From: Protopterus annectens
Lineage: Eukaryota > Chordata > Ceratodontiformes > Protopteridae
Length of the DNA: 64,000 bases
NCBI RefSeq assembly: GCF_019279795.1
Contig: NC_056725.1
Coordinates: 1,747,972,126 to 1,748,036,125 of the forward strand
Direction of reading: 5' to 3'
Position 1 is the first letter of the stretch; each line of letters starts with the position of its first letter. The notes under the pieces are model-generated. The model was not told the DNA's origin and searched no databases. It worked only from the letters and a program-made list of their open reading frames with translations. The position numbers were made by a program, and so were the translations under genes. Below are positions 46,130-58,400 of this stretch, in pieces.

Positions 46130-46240
46130 ATCACTTGTCTCTCTCTGTCTAGTATAGATGATGAGCAGGCAGGGTAGTTCATTTATATGCTTTATTACAT
46201 AGAAACACACCACAATGGTTAGCAGCATTACAAAATATGA
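46110..46240 (-). promoter_or_regulatory. Gypsy primer-binding site and LTR 3' end
   Basis: Primer-site-like TGGTGCCAGAATGGGATCC at 46110-46128 (minus) follows an LTR end with AATAAA at 46191-46196 (minus). Which tRNA would prime I cannot say. The LTR 5' boundary further right is not resolved. Confidence 0.6.
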
Positions 46241-47668
<1,428 letters not shown>

Positions 47669-47838
47669 AGGATGATATGGCTAGTATTTGTATATTAATT
47701 GTGAAGGTGCACGGTAGGATTTACATTAAGAAATTCAACATGTTCTGCTAGGAATAGCATCCAAGTATAAATATATCAGTAAATTTATATTATCTAAGTA
47801 ACGAATGAATATTAACAAATGCTTTTCTATTTTCAAAG

Positions 47839-47997
47839 TTGATGATGGAAAAGGAGTGCCTGAATTTGTTGGAGAAGTGGACTGTACTTATTTCTTCAAA
47901 TGGGACACAAAATATGCCTGTGTATATGAGAAGGATGCGTGCATTGTAACTGATGAAAGAAAACATTATGACCTTTCAACTTTAACGCGATATTCTG
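47839..47997 (+). CDS. IGF2R: IGF2R exon (repeat 3, second part)
   Basis: A 159-bp exon with acceptor TTTTCAAAG and donor GTACAG. It begins with two bases that complete the Val codon from the 23764 exon and ends with one base of the next codon, so it is a symmetric phase-1/1 exon. Translation: [19 protein letters not shown], then [19 protein letters not shown] and [14 protein letters not shown]. In human repeat 3, Glu460 and Tyr465 complete the mannose-6-phosphate pocket; the Glu of VGEVDC and the Tyr of CTYFF are both present. Cysteines CTYFF, ACV and ACI fit the repeat's disulphide pattern. The segment between ACV and YDL is three residues shorter than I recall for mammals. Confidence 0.95.
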
Positions 47998-48249
47998 GTA
48001 CAGTATAACCTGCACTGCAAACAGTCTTACCATTTTCACTTCTTCCCTCAGTAACTTATTTATGAAGCTTGTTGTTATTTTGCACTACTTTATGCAGAGC
48101 TTTTGCATTATAATTCAAATTTCTAACCTTTGAATGCATTGTGATTAGATTTGGTTGCTTCCTTTTTGGTTCATGTGTCAACTACCCTTTCTCAGTGTGT
48201 GCTTTGATATACAGCTTCTGACAAATGCAGTAATAAAAGTGCAACACTG

Positions 48250-49215
48250 AAGGCCCTTGTTGTTGGGTCCTATGTTCAGGTTTTTCCTTAGCAGTCAAGA
48301 TTCAGCATCTTTCCTTTTCCAGAACTACTTCATAGCTAGTTTGTCACACATCCATGGAAATGCATGCAAATGTAGGTTTTGTAAAACAGAATTGGAAACA
48401 GTCACACACTTGTATACTAATGGTAGAAGGACTGTATACTGAAAAGCATGATAATGTGGCGGGTCTATATTAGAATATTGAATATTTAACAGTTCAAATC
48501 ACTAAAGGTCTACCGAATGTTCAGAAAAAAATAAAAACAGCAAAAAAAACTAAAACAAGCCCCCCTGCACCTCCCGCTACTTAAATCTACCAACTCTGAG
48601 ACCACACTATATTGAAGTAAACGGAAATCTCCCCTTATGGAGATTTCCGTTTACTTGTTCGATATTCAACAGTTTCGCTATTCTCGTGTCGACAATGTCA
48701 GATCGACATTGTCGCTTTCGAGAATCTAATATAGACCCTAATGTGGTAAGACTGCTGTATTCGGGATTGTGCAAACATTATAATATGACGTAGCTGAAAA
48801 AAAAAAAAAAACACTGGAAACATGAGCCACAAAGCATCATAGAAAATGATGAAGTTTATATCACATAGAATCATGCTTCACCAACAGTTCAAAAAACAGA
48901 CACGAGAAAACCAGCTTTAGCAGTCCATGAAAAGAAGACAAAAGTAGCATTGATAATTGAAATTGCTACACCCAGTGACTCACATACAGAGAGAGACAAA
49001 GTGATAACATATCAGGATTTGCAGGCAGAAACGAGGGCAATGTGGAAGAAAGATGCACAGTTTCAGTAATAGTAATAGGAGAGATGCATCTTGTAAAACA
49101 AGAATTTACAATAATACTGATACATGTAACTCTGTACAAACTGCAGGAGTCATTACTGCACACATTGCGGTTGCTGCAAAGAGCACTTCTGGCTAACATC
49201 AAAGATTGAAACAAT
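48250..49215 (+). pseudogene. LINE ORF C-terminal fragment split by TIR element
   Basis: Reads HIHGNACKCRFCKTELETV then HLYTNGRR, a CCHC-like finger (last Cys lost), up to EKHDNV at 48459. After the TIR element it resumes VRLLYSGLCKHYNMT (48741-48790). Further on, in a shifted frame, it reads VALIIEIATPSDSHTERDKV then YQDLQAETRAMWKKDAQFQ (48950-49065). This C-terminal architecture occurs in a widespread group of vertebrate non-LTR elements; I cannot name the clade with confidence. It lies about 250 bp downstream of the IGF2R exon. Confidence 0.6.
48460..48738. mobile_element. TIR element M4 (279 bp)
   Basis: Ends GGGTCTATATTAGA and its reverse complement; the left end has one extra C. Perfect 8-bp target duplication TAATGTGG (48452-48459 and 48739-48746). 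Inside are the G-rich module in reverse (48556-48602) and two perfect hairpins: an 18-bp stem at 48615-48656 with a 6-base loop, and a 10-bp stem at 48690-48714. Non-coding. Confidence 0.92.
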
Positions 49216-49299
49216 ACTAATTTTATGAACTTTTGAGTTAGGAATGGGATCCATTCCTGTCATGGTATTAGAAACCCAAAAGACTTTGAGAAATTAAAA

Positions 49300-51262
49300 A
49301 AGAGACAGAAGCTATAGTAAACCTTCTGGCTGACAAATTCAGCTCCAACTTTATCACTCTTTCACCAGCAACCTAATACAATCAAATACAACCCCCTTGC
49401 TATCATTAGGGAATAGGTCCTTAATGCTCAAAGGCCAAGTATACTGCATCAACTAGCCCAGATAATATCCCAAGATGCCTTCTAAATAGCAGGAAACCTG
49501 ATCTATCAGGCATTCTGGAATTGCTATTTAACTGTTGCCTCCAAACAGGCTTTGTGCTTCTTGAGTGTAGAACAGCAACAGTTATCCCTCTGCACAAAGG
49601 TGGGCCATCTTCAGACCCTGGAAACTACAGACCTGTAAGTCTTACTAGTCTCATATGCATGGAAAGAATTATCATGGACATAATTAATAATGAGATAGAA
49701 AACCTCCAGACACTGGACTCAACCTAATTTGGTTTCAACAAGGGCAGTTTGTCATTTCTATTCAACCTGATGGACTTCTTTGAGAAGGCTGGCAAAGCAA
49801 TGGATGAGGGCATAATGGTTCACGCAGCCTACCTTGACCTGGTCAAGACATTTGACACAATCCCCCACTGTAGCATTGTTGACAAACTTAGGTTAGGTGC
49901 AAACCCTTATGTCACCCAGTGGATAGCCAGCTGGCTCACAGGCAGGACCCAGAAAGTTAGAGTCAAAAGCAGAGTCCCTCAGGGATAAGTCCAGGAACCG
50001 CTCCTTTATGGCATTTACTTCTCTGAAGTCAAGACCAATGTCATTGACCTCTGGATGACTACATTTGCAGATGATTGCAAGTTAGGAGCTGTCATTGAAT
50101 CGCCCACTGACACAAATGTTCTCCAGGAAGGGCTGACACAGGCCAACAACTGGTGCCAGAGTCATGGACTAAAGCTAAATGCCAAAAACACATAATAGTA
50201 TCCTTTGGAAAGTCATCCACTCCTGGTAACTATTATCCTGATAACATACATCTAAGAGTTGATGCAGTAGTCAGTGAGTTGGGTGCACACATAGACAGTA
50301 ATCTAGCCTTTGACCATCACATGTCTACAGTAGTGAGGAAATCATTCTATGCTGGGCAAGTTATAAACAGAAGTATGGCATCTAGGTCTACGGAAGTCAT
50401 TTAGCCACTGTATTCAGCATTTATCACACCTATCATTGAGTATGGTGCCCCCTTTGGTATGTACCTAATCAGGCGTATCCAACAATTGTAATATCCACAC
50501 AGGTGCCTTCCTAAAAGAATGTGAGGTGTAAGTAACATGTCCTATGCACACCACCTCAAGGTCCTATCACTGTAGTCTGTCTCCTACATGCTGTTGAGAG
50601 AAGATCTATGCCTAGCATACAGGGCATTGTCAGACCCCACTCTGATGGACCTCATGCATATCCTCAAAACAAACATTATCAGAATTACCTGATCTAAAGA
50701 CTTAAACCTTGTCTGACACATAAATAGGAACTACTGGAAAGACAGGTATGTATCCCAGAGATTAACCCTTCTCTGGAATAGGCTCACCATCCATGTGAAG
50801 CAGAGTTGCTCCCTTACCCAATTCAAGTGTAACTTGGACAATTGGATGGGGGACAAGAAATTCATCCCTAGTGTGGCAGCTATGTCTCTAATGGACATAG
50901 GCACCCTGTAAATGGTTCATCTTCCAGGTCCCTGCTTGTAAATGTTTCACCTCTCAAACCCTTGCTTACACTTATCAAGGGTACTGGAACTTGTTGGAGA
51001 TTTGGGATGCATGGCTAGGCCTAGTAAACATCTATGAACTCGACCTCTCAATCCCCTGATTACACTTAGCAAGGGTACCAGAACTTGTCAGAGATTTGGG
51101 ATGCATGGCTAGGCCTAGTAAACACCTATGAACCCCACCTCTCAATCCCCTGCTTACACTTATCAAGGGTACCAGAACTTGTCAGAGATTTGGGATGCAT
51201 GGCTAACCTTAAAAAAGCCCTTGGGGTCAGTAGCCTAGTAAACACCTATCAACCCATGAATC
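49300..51262 (+). mobile_element. CR1-family LINE, copy 3
   Basis: Covers the RT onward. RTATVIPLHKGGPSSDPGN near 49570, YRPVSLTSLICMERIIMD, AAYLDLVKTFDTIPH near 49826, a decayed SRVPQG near 49974, catalytic FADDCKLGAVIESP near 50067 and the C-terminal block with SAFITPIIEYGAPFGMY near 50416. Frames break at about 49727, 49990 and 50160 and repeatedly after 50400. The 3' UTR is extended by a 94-bp tandem repeat before the GCCTAGTAAACACC-CTATCA end. Confidence 0.85.
50949..51197 (+). repeat. 94-bp tandem repeat in CR1 3' UTR
   Basis: Units start with ACCTCTCAA at 50949, 51043 and 51137; the third is partial. Each full unit ends with GGCCTAGTAAACAYCTATGAA, i.e. a complete copy of the CR1 3' terminal signature. 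Confidence 0.93.
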
Positions 51263-51384
51263 CCTTATCAGGTAAATATGCTAGGAGACTCCCTAAGCTG
51301 CTCCCTGGAGGAGACCCACAAATGATTTTTGAACAGACAGGTCTTCTATACTGTTCAGTGTAGCACTCCTCAGATAGAATTATC

Positions 51385-51825
51385 TGCATCACCAACCAAC
51401 CATCATCTCTCCTAGTTCTGCAGCAAGGGCCCCTTGTCCCACAGCCTGAAGGACAAATGCCTTATCCTTCCAGTGGACAGGGAAGTTCCCCTGTGCTTTT
51501 TCTTCTCTATCTCTTCCAAAAAATCTTCTTAAGGCATAAAAGGAAGTACCCAAACTCCTTTTACTGGCAACAGTTTTGACTGTGACAACAATGGTTCCCC
51601 CTACCGTTTCATCTGACAAAGGGAAATTACAGGATAATTCTTCTTTAACTGGGCCTGATTACTCAGCAAAAGTGATTGCTGCTCCACGTACATCTTTCAT
51701 CTATTAACCTGACACTATTTTAACTCCTCAAAGACACCTCTTCTCTGAAGAGGTTGTTCAAGTCCTATATGAGGCTAGGAGACCCACTACTATTAAATCT
51801 TACACTGCTGAATGGAAAATCACCT
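51385..51825 (+). mobile_element. DIRS fragment, copy E
   Basis: Starts in the region between RNase H and recombinase (FASPTNHHLS equivalent, then CFFFSISSKNLLKA). It reaches the recombinase N-terminus EVVQVLYEARRPTTIKSYTAEW at 51752-51825 (ARRPTTIKSY equals ARRPSTRKSY of copy D). It is cut at 51825 by the 5' end of CR1 copy 4. Confidence 0.7.
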
Positions 51826-51831
51826 CGGAAA

Positions 51832-53990
51832 TCCAAATCCCTCCCACTCCCTCTGCAATGGTAACCACCATGAAAAACTTCTCCAAAGCTAACTTTGGGC
51901 TCCTATAAACAGAGGTGGCTAACTTCACGGCACCCATGCAAATAGAGGTCAGTTGCATGACCACCGAATCATACAACAATGCACTGTACGAACATGTACA
52001 CAAATGCATGGATCTCACCATACCCAATAGAACCAAGACTCTCTCCTCCAAAAAAGGAAGCCAATCTGGTGGTCCCCTGCCATAATCAAACTCTACAACA
52101 GAAGGAGGAAACTGATGCGGAATAAGATGACGTCCCAAGACTGGAAAATCTCCCTTATCAGCCTCAACAAAAAGTTGAGATCCCTCATCAAATCCTCTAA
52201 AGCTAGATATGAAAACAGAATTGCAGCAGATAGTGAAGGCAACCACAAGAACTTCTGTAGTTATGTAACAAATCTTCACGGCAATACCCAGATTTGCTCT
52301 GAGCTACTGCACAATGGTACCTCCTATACCAGGCCAACAGATATTGCCAATATACTGGCCGACCAATTCACTGCCAACTTTACCCATCTGCCCCCCAACG
52401 GATCAGTCACAATACCAGTAGATTGCCAGGCACCCAGTATTACTGCTGCACAGGTTAAAGCAGCATTGTCCAAGGCCAAGAATACAGCTTCTGTGGGACC
52501 TGACAATATCCCTGGCTGTGTTCTACATGAACTACAGAGTGAACTGGCACCTCACCTGTGTGCCCTGTTCAATCATGGCCTCACCTTAGGCTTTGTCCCT
52601 ACCAAATGGCACACTATAACAGTCATCCCTCTCCACAAAGGAGGAGTGACTACAGACCCTGAGAACTATCACCCCATTAGCCCGACGAGTCTGATATGCA
52701 AAGCCATGGAACACTTCATCCTGGACCTAATAAACAAGGATATAGGGAATCTCCAAACTCTGGATCCCACACAGCTTGGTTTTGTGAAGGGTAGATCATG
52801 CCTGCTCAACTTGGTCAACTTCTTTGAGTCAGTCACCAGAGCTGTGGATGAAGGCAAGGTGGGGTTCATATAGCCTACCTTGATCTGGCCAAGGCCTTTG
52901 ATACCATTCCCCACTCGGGAATCATAGAAAAACTCACTAAGCTAGGCATCAACCCCTATATCACTAAGTGGGTTGCAAACTGCCTCACAGGTAGAACTCA
53001 CAGTGTGAAAGTAATGGATTTCAAGTCAGACTGTCGACCAGTCATGAATGGAGTCCTACAGGGTTTGGTCTGTGAAGTCCAGGCCAACATGAAGGGACTC
53101 TGGCTGACAATGTTCCTAGACGATTGCAAGTTGGGAGCTATTATTAACTCCCCAAGTGATGTTGACATCCTACAGAAAGGCCTCACTGAGACCAACGACT
53201 GGTGTCAGAACCATGGCTTAAGCTCAATGCCAAAAACATGTGTCGTCAAAAACCTCGGTTCCCATGAATTACCACATCAATGGCAGTCCACTGAACATAG
53301 AAGGTGTTACAACAGATTTGGGAACACAGGTTGACAGCAACCTCTCTTTTGACCACCACATTGCCACTGTGGTCAAAAAGTCCTTCTATGTGGCACATCT
53401 CATTACTAAGAGTTTTGCTTCATTGTCTCCCTCTACTCTTCCCTCATTAGGCCAATCATTGAGTACAATGCCTCATTTGGGATGTACCTCACTAAACACC
53501 TGCAACAACTGGAGGGACCGCAAATGTACCTCACAAATAGGATCCTACGCCTTAAACATTTGTCCTGTATGGGCAGACTAAAACAACTCCAGCTAGTCTC
53601 TGTCTCATATCGCCTACATAGAGGTGATCTATGCTTGACTTACAAAGCCATGTCTGACCCAGTTCTGTTAGAAATGCTACATTTAAAGAAATCTTAATCC
53701 CTCCGCACCACACGCTCCAGAGACCTCAACCTTATTACCACAATCAACCGAACATGCTGGAGGGACAGGTGCATAACCCAGAGACTGCCCAGGCTATGGA
53801 ACAGACTTCTCATACATGTCAAGCCAAGCACCTCATTTGCCCTCTTCAAGCAAAATCTTGATGAGTGGATAGGAAATAGAAAATTCACCCCAGGGATCAC
53901 TCCAGTGGATTTACTCGACAGAGGCATTGGGAACTAAGGTCAGGTGGCACGATGCCAGAGTAATCATATGGGCTAGGCTTGTAAAGTACT
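51832..53990 (+). mobile_element. CR1-family LINE, copy 4, 5'- and 3'-truncated
   Basis: Begins at the end of the endonuclease domain (PPTPSAMVTTMKNFSKANF). A long open frame 52115-52873 (252 codons) holds the linker and RT fingers: KNTASVGPDNIPGCVLHEL, VIPLHKGGVTTDPENYHPIS and QLGFVKGRSCLLNLVNFFE. After a shift come YLDLAKAFDTIPH near 52878 and the catalytic box FLDDCKLGAIINSP near 53114 (Leu instead of Ala in F-x-DD). C-terminal part near 53240-53940. It stops at about 53985, before the CTATGA terminal signature, and is directly followed by copy 5. Confidence 0.85.
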
Positions 53991-53994
53991 AGAA

Positions 53995-56376
53995 GTCTAA
54001 ATCTCAAAATGCACTCACTCGAGGCACTCCTTAAAATGGAGAACATGGATATCTCTGCAGTGACTGAGACCTCGTTCAAGGCTGTAGAGAACACCACTGC
54101 ATTACCAGGCTGTAACTCATACCACACTTTTCGGCCATCTAACCTGGACCAGAACACCAAAGGCAGAGGTGTGTCCATATTCATTAAGGATAGCCTCACC
54201 TCCAGGCTAGTTGCGCAGCATAATGCATCTGAGGTTATCCAAGTGCAACTAACTCTCGGCAAAACTGCAATCCAAATTGTAGCTTGCTACAGATCCCCAC
54301 CATGCCCCATGATTCCCAATACTCTTTTCTTGATATACTGGAAAATATTAGGGTTCAACCAAACACCTTAATAATGGGTGATTTCAACTACTCCACCATT
54401 AACTGGGAACACTACTCATGTACCAACTCCTTCACTCAACGCTTTCTGGAATTCATAAATTCCAATGCCCTGGATCAACTTATCCAAACCCCCACCAGGG
54501 GCAACAACATCCTAGACTTAGTCATTACCAACATGAGTGACCAGTGTTCCACACCTGAAGTCAGCTTCTCACTGGTCAGATCTGACCATAAGCTAATCAC
54601 CCTAGATATTTGCATCCCGCCCCCACCCACCATTAAGGAAACCACTGCAAAAAAATTCTCCAAAGCCAACTTCATGCTTCTTAAGACAGAAGTGATGAAC
54701 TTCATGACACCCATGCAGATGGGCAATACAGTTGCAACTGCTGAATTCTACACAAATGCACTCTGTAAGCACTTACACAAGTGCATGGATTGTGCTATCC
54801 TAAACAGAACCAAGACACTATCCTCAAAAAAAGGAAGCCAGTCTGGTGGTCTCCTGCCATAAACAAACTCTACAACAGAAGGAAGAAACAGTTGCAAAAG
54901 AGAGTAAAATCCCATAAGTGGAGGAGCTCCCTGGTCAGCCTCAGTAAGAAGCCAAGATCCCTTATAAGATCCTCCAAAGCTAGCTACGAAAACAAAATTG
55001 CCACTGATTCTAAGGGCAAACACAAAGCATTCTATAGCTATGTCAAGAATCTCAATGGCAACACCCAGATCTGCTCTGAGTTACAGCACAACGGCACGAA
55101 AATTACAGAACCAACTGATATTGCTAACATCCTGGCAGATAGGGTCAGTGCTAACTTTACCCTCTCACCCGCTAAAGGGCCCATATCTATACAGGAAGAA
55201 TGCAGAGCCCCTGTAATCACATCTATGCAGGTAAAAGCTGCACTCTCTAAAACCAAAAACACAGCATCCATGGGACCGGACAACATCCCAGGCTGCGGTT
55301 TACATGAACTTCAGAATGAACTGGTTCCCCACCTAAGCACCATGTTCAATCATAGTCTCACGTCAGGCTTTGTGCCCACTGAATGGCGCACAGCAACAGT
55401 TGTCCCACTCCACAAAGGGGGAACCACCACTGATCCTGGGAACTGTCACCCTATTAGCCTGGTCTGCAAGGCCATGGAACTTATCATCATGGAACTCATG
55501 ATGTGGACATCCTACAGAAGGGCCTCAGAGGCATGGCCTCAAGCTCAATGCCAAAAAGTGCATTGTCATCCCCTTTGGTAAAAACTCTGTACCCATGAAC
55601 GACCACATAAACGGCAGTTTACTTAATGACGAATGTGTGATGAGACCTTGGGACCCAGGTGGACAGTAGTCTCTCCTTTGATAATCACATCACCAGAGTA
55701 GTCAGGAAATCCTTCTATGTGGCACACCTCATCACAAAAGGGCTCTCATCCAGGACAAAAGAGGCCATTGTTCCCCTCTACTCGGCACTCATTAGACCCA
55801 TTATAGAGTACAACGCCCCTTTTGAAATGTACCTCAAAAGACATCTGCAGCAGCTGGAACGGCCACAGAAATACCTCACAAAGAGGATTACTGGCCTGAA
55901 ACAGATGCCCTACACTGACCGTCTCAAAAGATTCCAGCTTTACTCTGTAGCATATCGCCTACTCCGAGGAGCTCTCTGCCTAACCTATAAAGCTATGTTA
56001 AACCCAAAGTTGTTGGACATGCTACACCTAAAGAAATCCCAATCCCTCTGAGCTACACGCTGTAGGGACCTAAACATTGTTATCACAATAAACAGGACAT
56101 GCTGGAGAGATAGATTCCTGTCCCAGAGACTTTCTATACTCTGGAACAAGCTACCCATCTATGTCAAGCAAAGTTCCTCATTAGCACTCTTCAAGAAAAA
56201 TCTTGATGAATGGATGGGAAATAGGAAACACACCCCGGGGATCATTTTTGTGGCTCTGCTTGACAGGGGCACAGGAAATTAACTTTTTTGGGTGGTGCAA
56301 GCCAGGGAACATTGTTGGCTAGGCTTACTTAGGCCCTTGGGCCAATAGCCTAGTACCTACCTATGAACCTATGATC
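53995..56376 (+). mobile_element. CR1-family LINE, copy 5, internally deleted
   Basis: Starts at the endonuclease: LLKMENMDISAVTETSFKA (54030), GRGVSIFIKDSLTSRLVA, MGDFNYSTINWEHYSC near 54374 and SDHKLITLDI near 54583. The RT frame 54781-55500 contains KNTASMGPDNIPGCG and VVPLHKGGTTTDPGN. At about 55497 the sequence jumps from MELIIMEL to VDILQKGL, removing the RT palm with motifs A, B and FADD. The C-terminal region resumes at 55659-56051 (DSSLSFDNHITRVVRKSFY; SALIRPIIEYNAPFEMYL). The 3' end ATAGCCTAGTACC with CTATGA repeats is complete at 56376. Confidence 0.9.
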
Positions 56377-58400
56377 ATTGTTGTACATTTGGTACATAAG
56401 TGTATTCCTCCCCTTGTGTCTGCCAGTTTTTTTCTTCCTTTTACAGTCTTTACTGTCACCATCAACTACTTGAGTTCACTTACTCTTTGTTTTCCTCTGG
56501 TGTATTCCTTAACTCAGGAAAAGTGCAAGAAGGAAGCTACTTACAGGACAGGTGAGATAGTCATTTTCACCATATGGTTAAACAGGTGAGTTTGAGTTTC
56601 ATTGATGATTTTGTTTGGAAGTTTGGCTGAGAACTTTGCCTCCCAAATATAAGTCTACATTATCCATGGCCTCTTGGGTCTCCCAAGAGCAGGAATTGCT
56701 GCCATATTTTGGGCATTTGGTTCTGCTCAGACACTCCATCTCTGTAGGGCATTTCAGGCTGAGCAGATATTAATCTTTGTATATGTTTTTCCCTTTCCTG
56801 ATTATTTTTGCCCTGTATCTATTCACTGATTCTATGGGGGCTACTGTTTTAGTCATCAGTCTTGGAGTGGGTATATTTCGGGCTGAAACTTCTACTGTAT
56901 CCTTCTAATCCCATTTAGATTGGTCAGTCCTGGCAGACTAGAAGCCACAGAATGACAGTGTACCTAGGTCCATATTTCAGGCATGAAAACAGGGTGTATT
57001 TTGTATTTTTGGTAAGATTTAAAGTCACAGGTACAGGATTTAACTCACTGGGACTTGGATGGATTCTAGCACCTGGTCCAAAGTATGCTTCTTTACATGC
57101 ACTGCCCTCAACACAGACAGGCCTCAACTGGCATAACTTTCCAATGCCACATTTCACAATGCATTCCTTTACAATTTCTATCCTGATCTAGACTTTTGAG
57201 TTGGTAGACTCTGTGCACTTTCCCTGGTTGGCTTCTCAAGGAGGCAGGATTTGAGGGCCTTAATGTCTGAGACAAATGAAGTATTGAAGTGTCAGGAAAT
57301 ACCCAAGGTCTTCCAGCTGTGTTTGAAATGAGGCCTCCTGGTGTTTGATCATGTGTTTATACTTGAATTCAGAATCACCGTGGCTGGGATGCATTATAAC
57401 CTAGTTGTCTGTTTGTTCTTCCCTTCAAGTGAATTTTGGTGATGTTGCCACCGACGCCTTTAGGCATACTTTTTTTTTCCTGCTCCCTCCAGCATGTAAT
57501 ATGCCATTCTCCAATAGATTGGAGTGAGATATTGTTTTCTACACCCCAAGTCTGACTTCACTGTGATGTTGCAGGATACACAGCAGCATTCTATGAATGT
57601 GTATCCCATTCCTTTCGAGTTAAGAGATGGAGGAGACTGAGACGGGGACAATGGTGGACAAGAAAGTATATTTCTCTTCCATGATTGCGTTTATGACCTT
57701 CAACTGTATCTCTGAGATGTACAGGTTTCTGTCGCTGCTAATGGAGAGAACCTGACTGCTTTGGAGATCCTCTTCAAGTATGTGATTAAGTAATCACCTG
57801 AAGACTGTAATGCTGATGCATTTCCACCTTATCCAGTACTTGTCTGAGGCAGAATCTTGTCAAATGTTTTGGGCATGACTAGGTTCATGCTTCAGCTGAT
57901 TTGGCTGCATTTATGTTTGTTTTCCTTGGAGAAATGAACTTGATAGCCCTTTTCTGGATTCTTCATTTGACAAACATGGGCTGTTCATAGTTAAGACCTT
58001 CTTTGGCTCTAGGCATGTTCCTTTCTTGACTGTAAGTGGGAGACTTGCTCCACACAAACTGATTTCTCAGACTTTGGGGAGGAAGACAAGATCCTGCAAG
58101 TAGTATCAAGAATGTCTCACTTACTCCTTACATGTGGTATAACAGGCTTTTTAACGGCCCCCCCATCCCCCTGCCCTTAAAAAAAAGAAAAGTAGCTAGG
58201 CTCTCTGGAATCAAGAGGATGAAGGCTTTTTTGGAAGAGTCATCCATGGATTGCTGTGGGAAGATGGCCATGTCTGTTTCTATCCTTCTATTACTGTTCT
58301 GTCACTTTAAGTGGCTCTTCCCCTTGGGAGAAGGAAAGCATAGCCATTCCATCTTCCTTTCCCTAGAATGCTGCTTAGACATTCCCTAGAGGGGATCTTG
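56377..58400. other. Unannotated intronic sequence (2 kb)
   Basis: No frame has a recognisable domain. I looked for the next IGF2R exon (NW-A-D ... FINIC-type sequence) and did not find it. May contain undetected old repeats. Confidence 0.4.
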
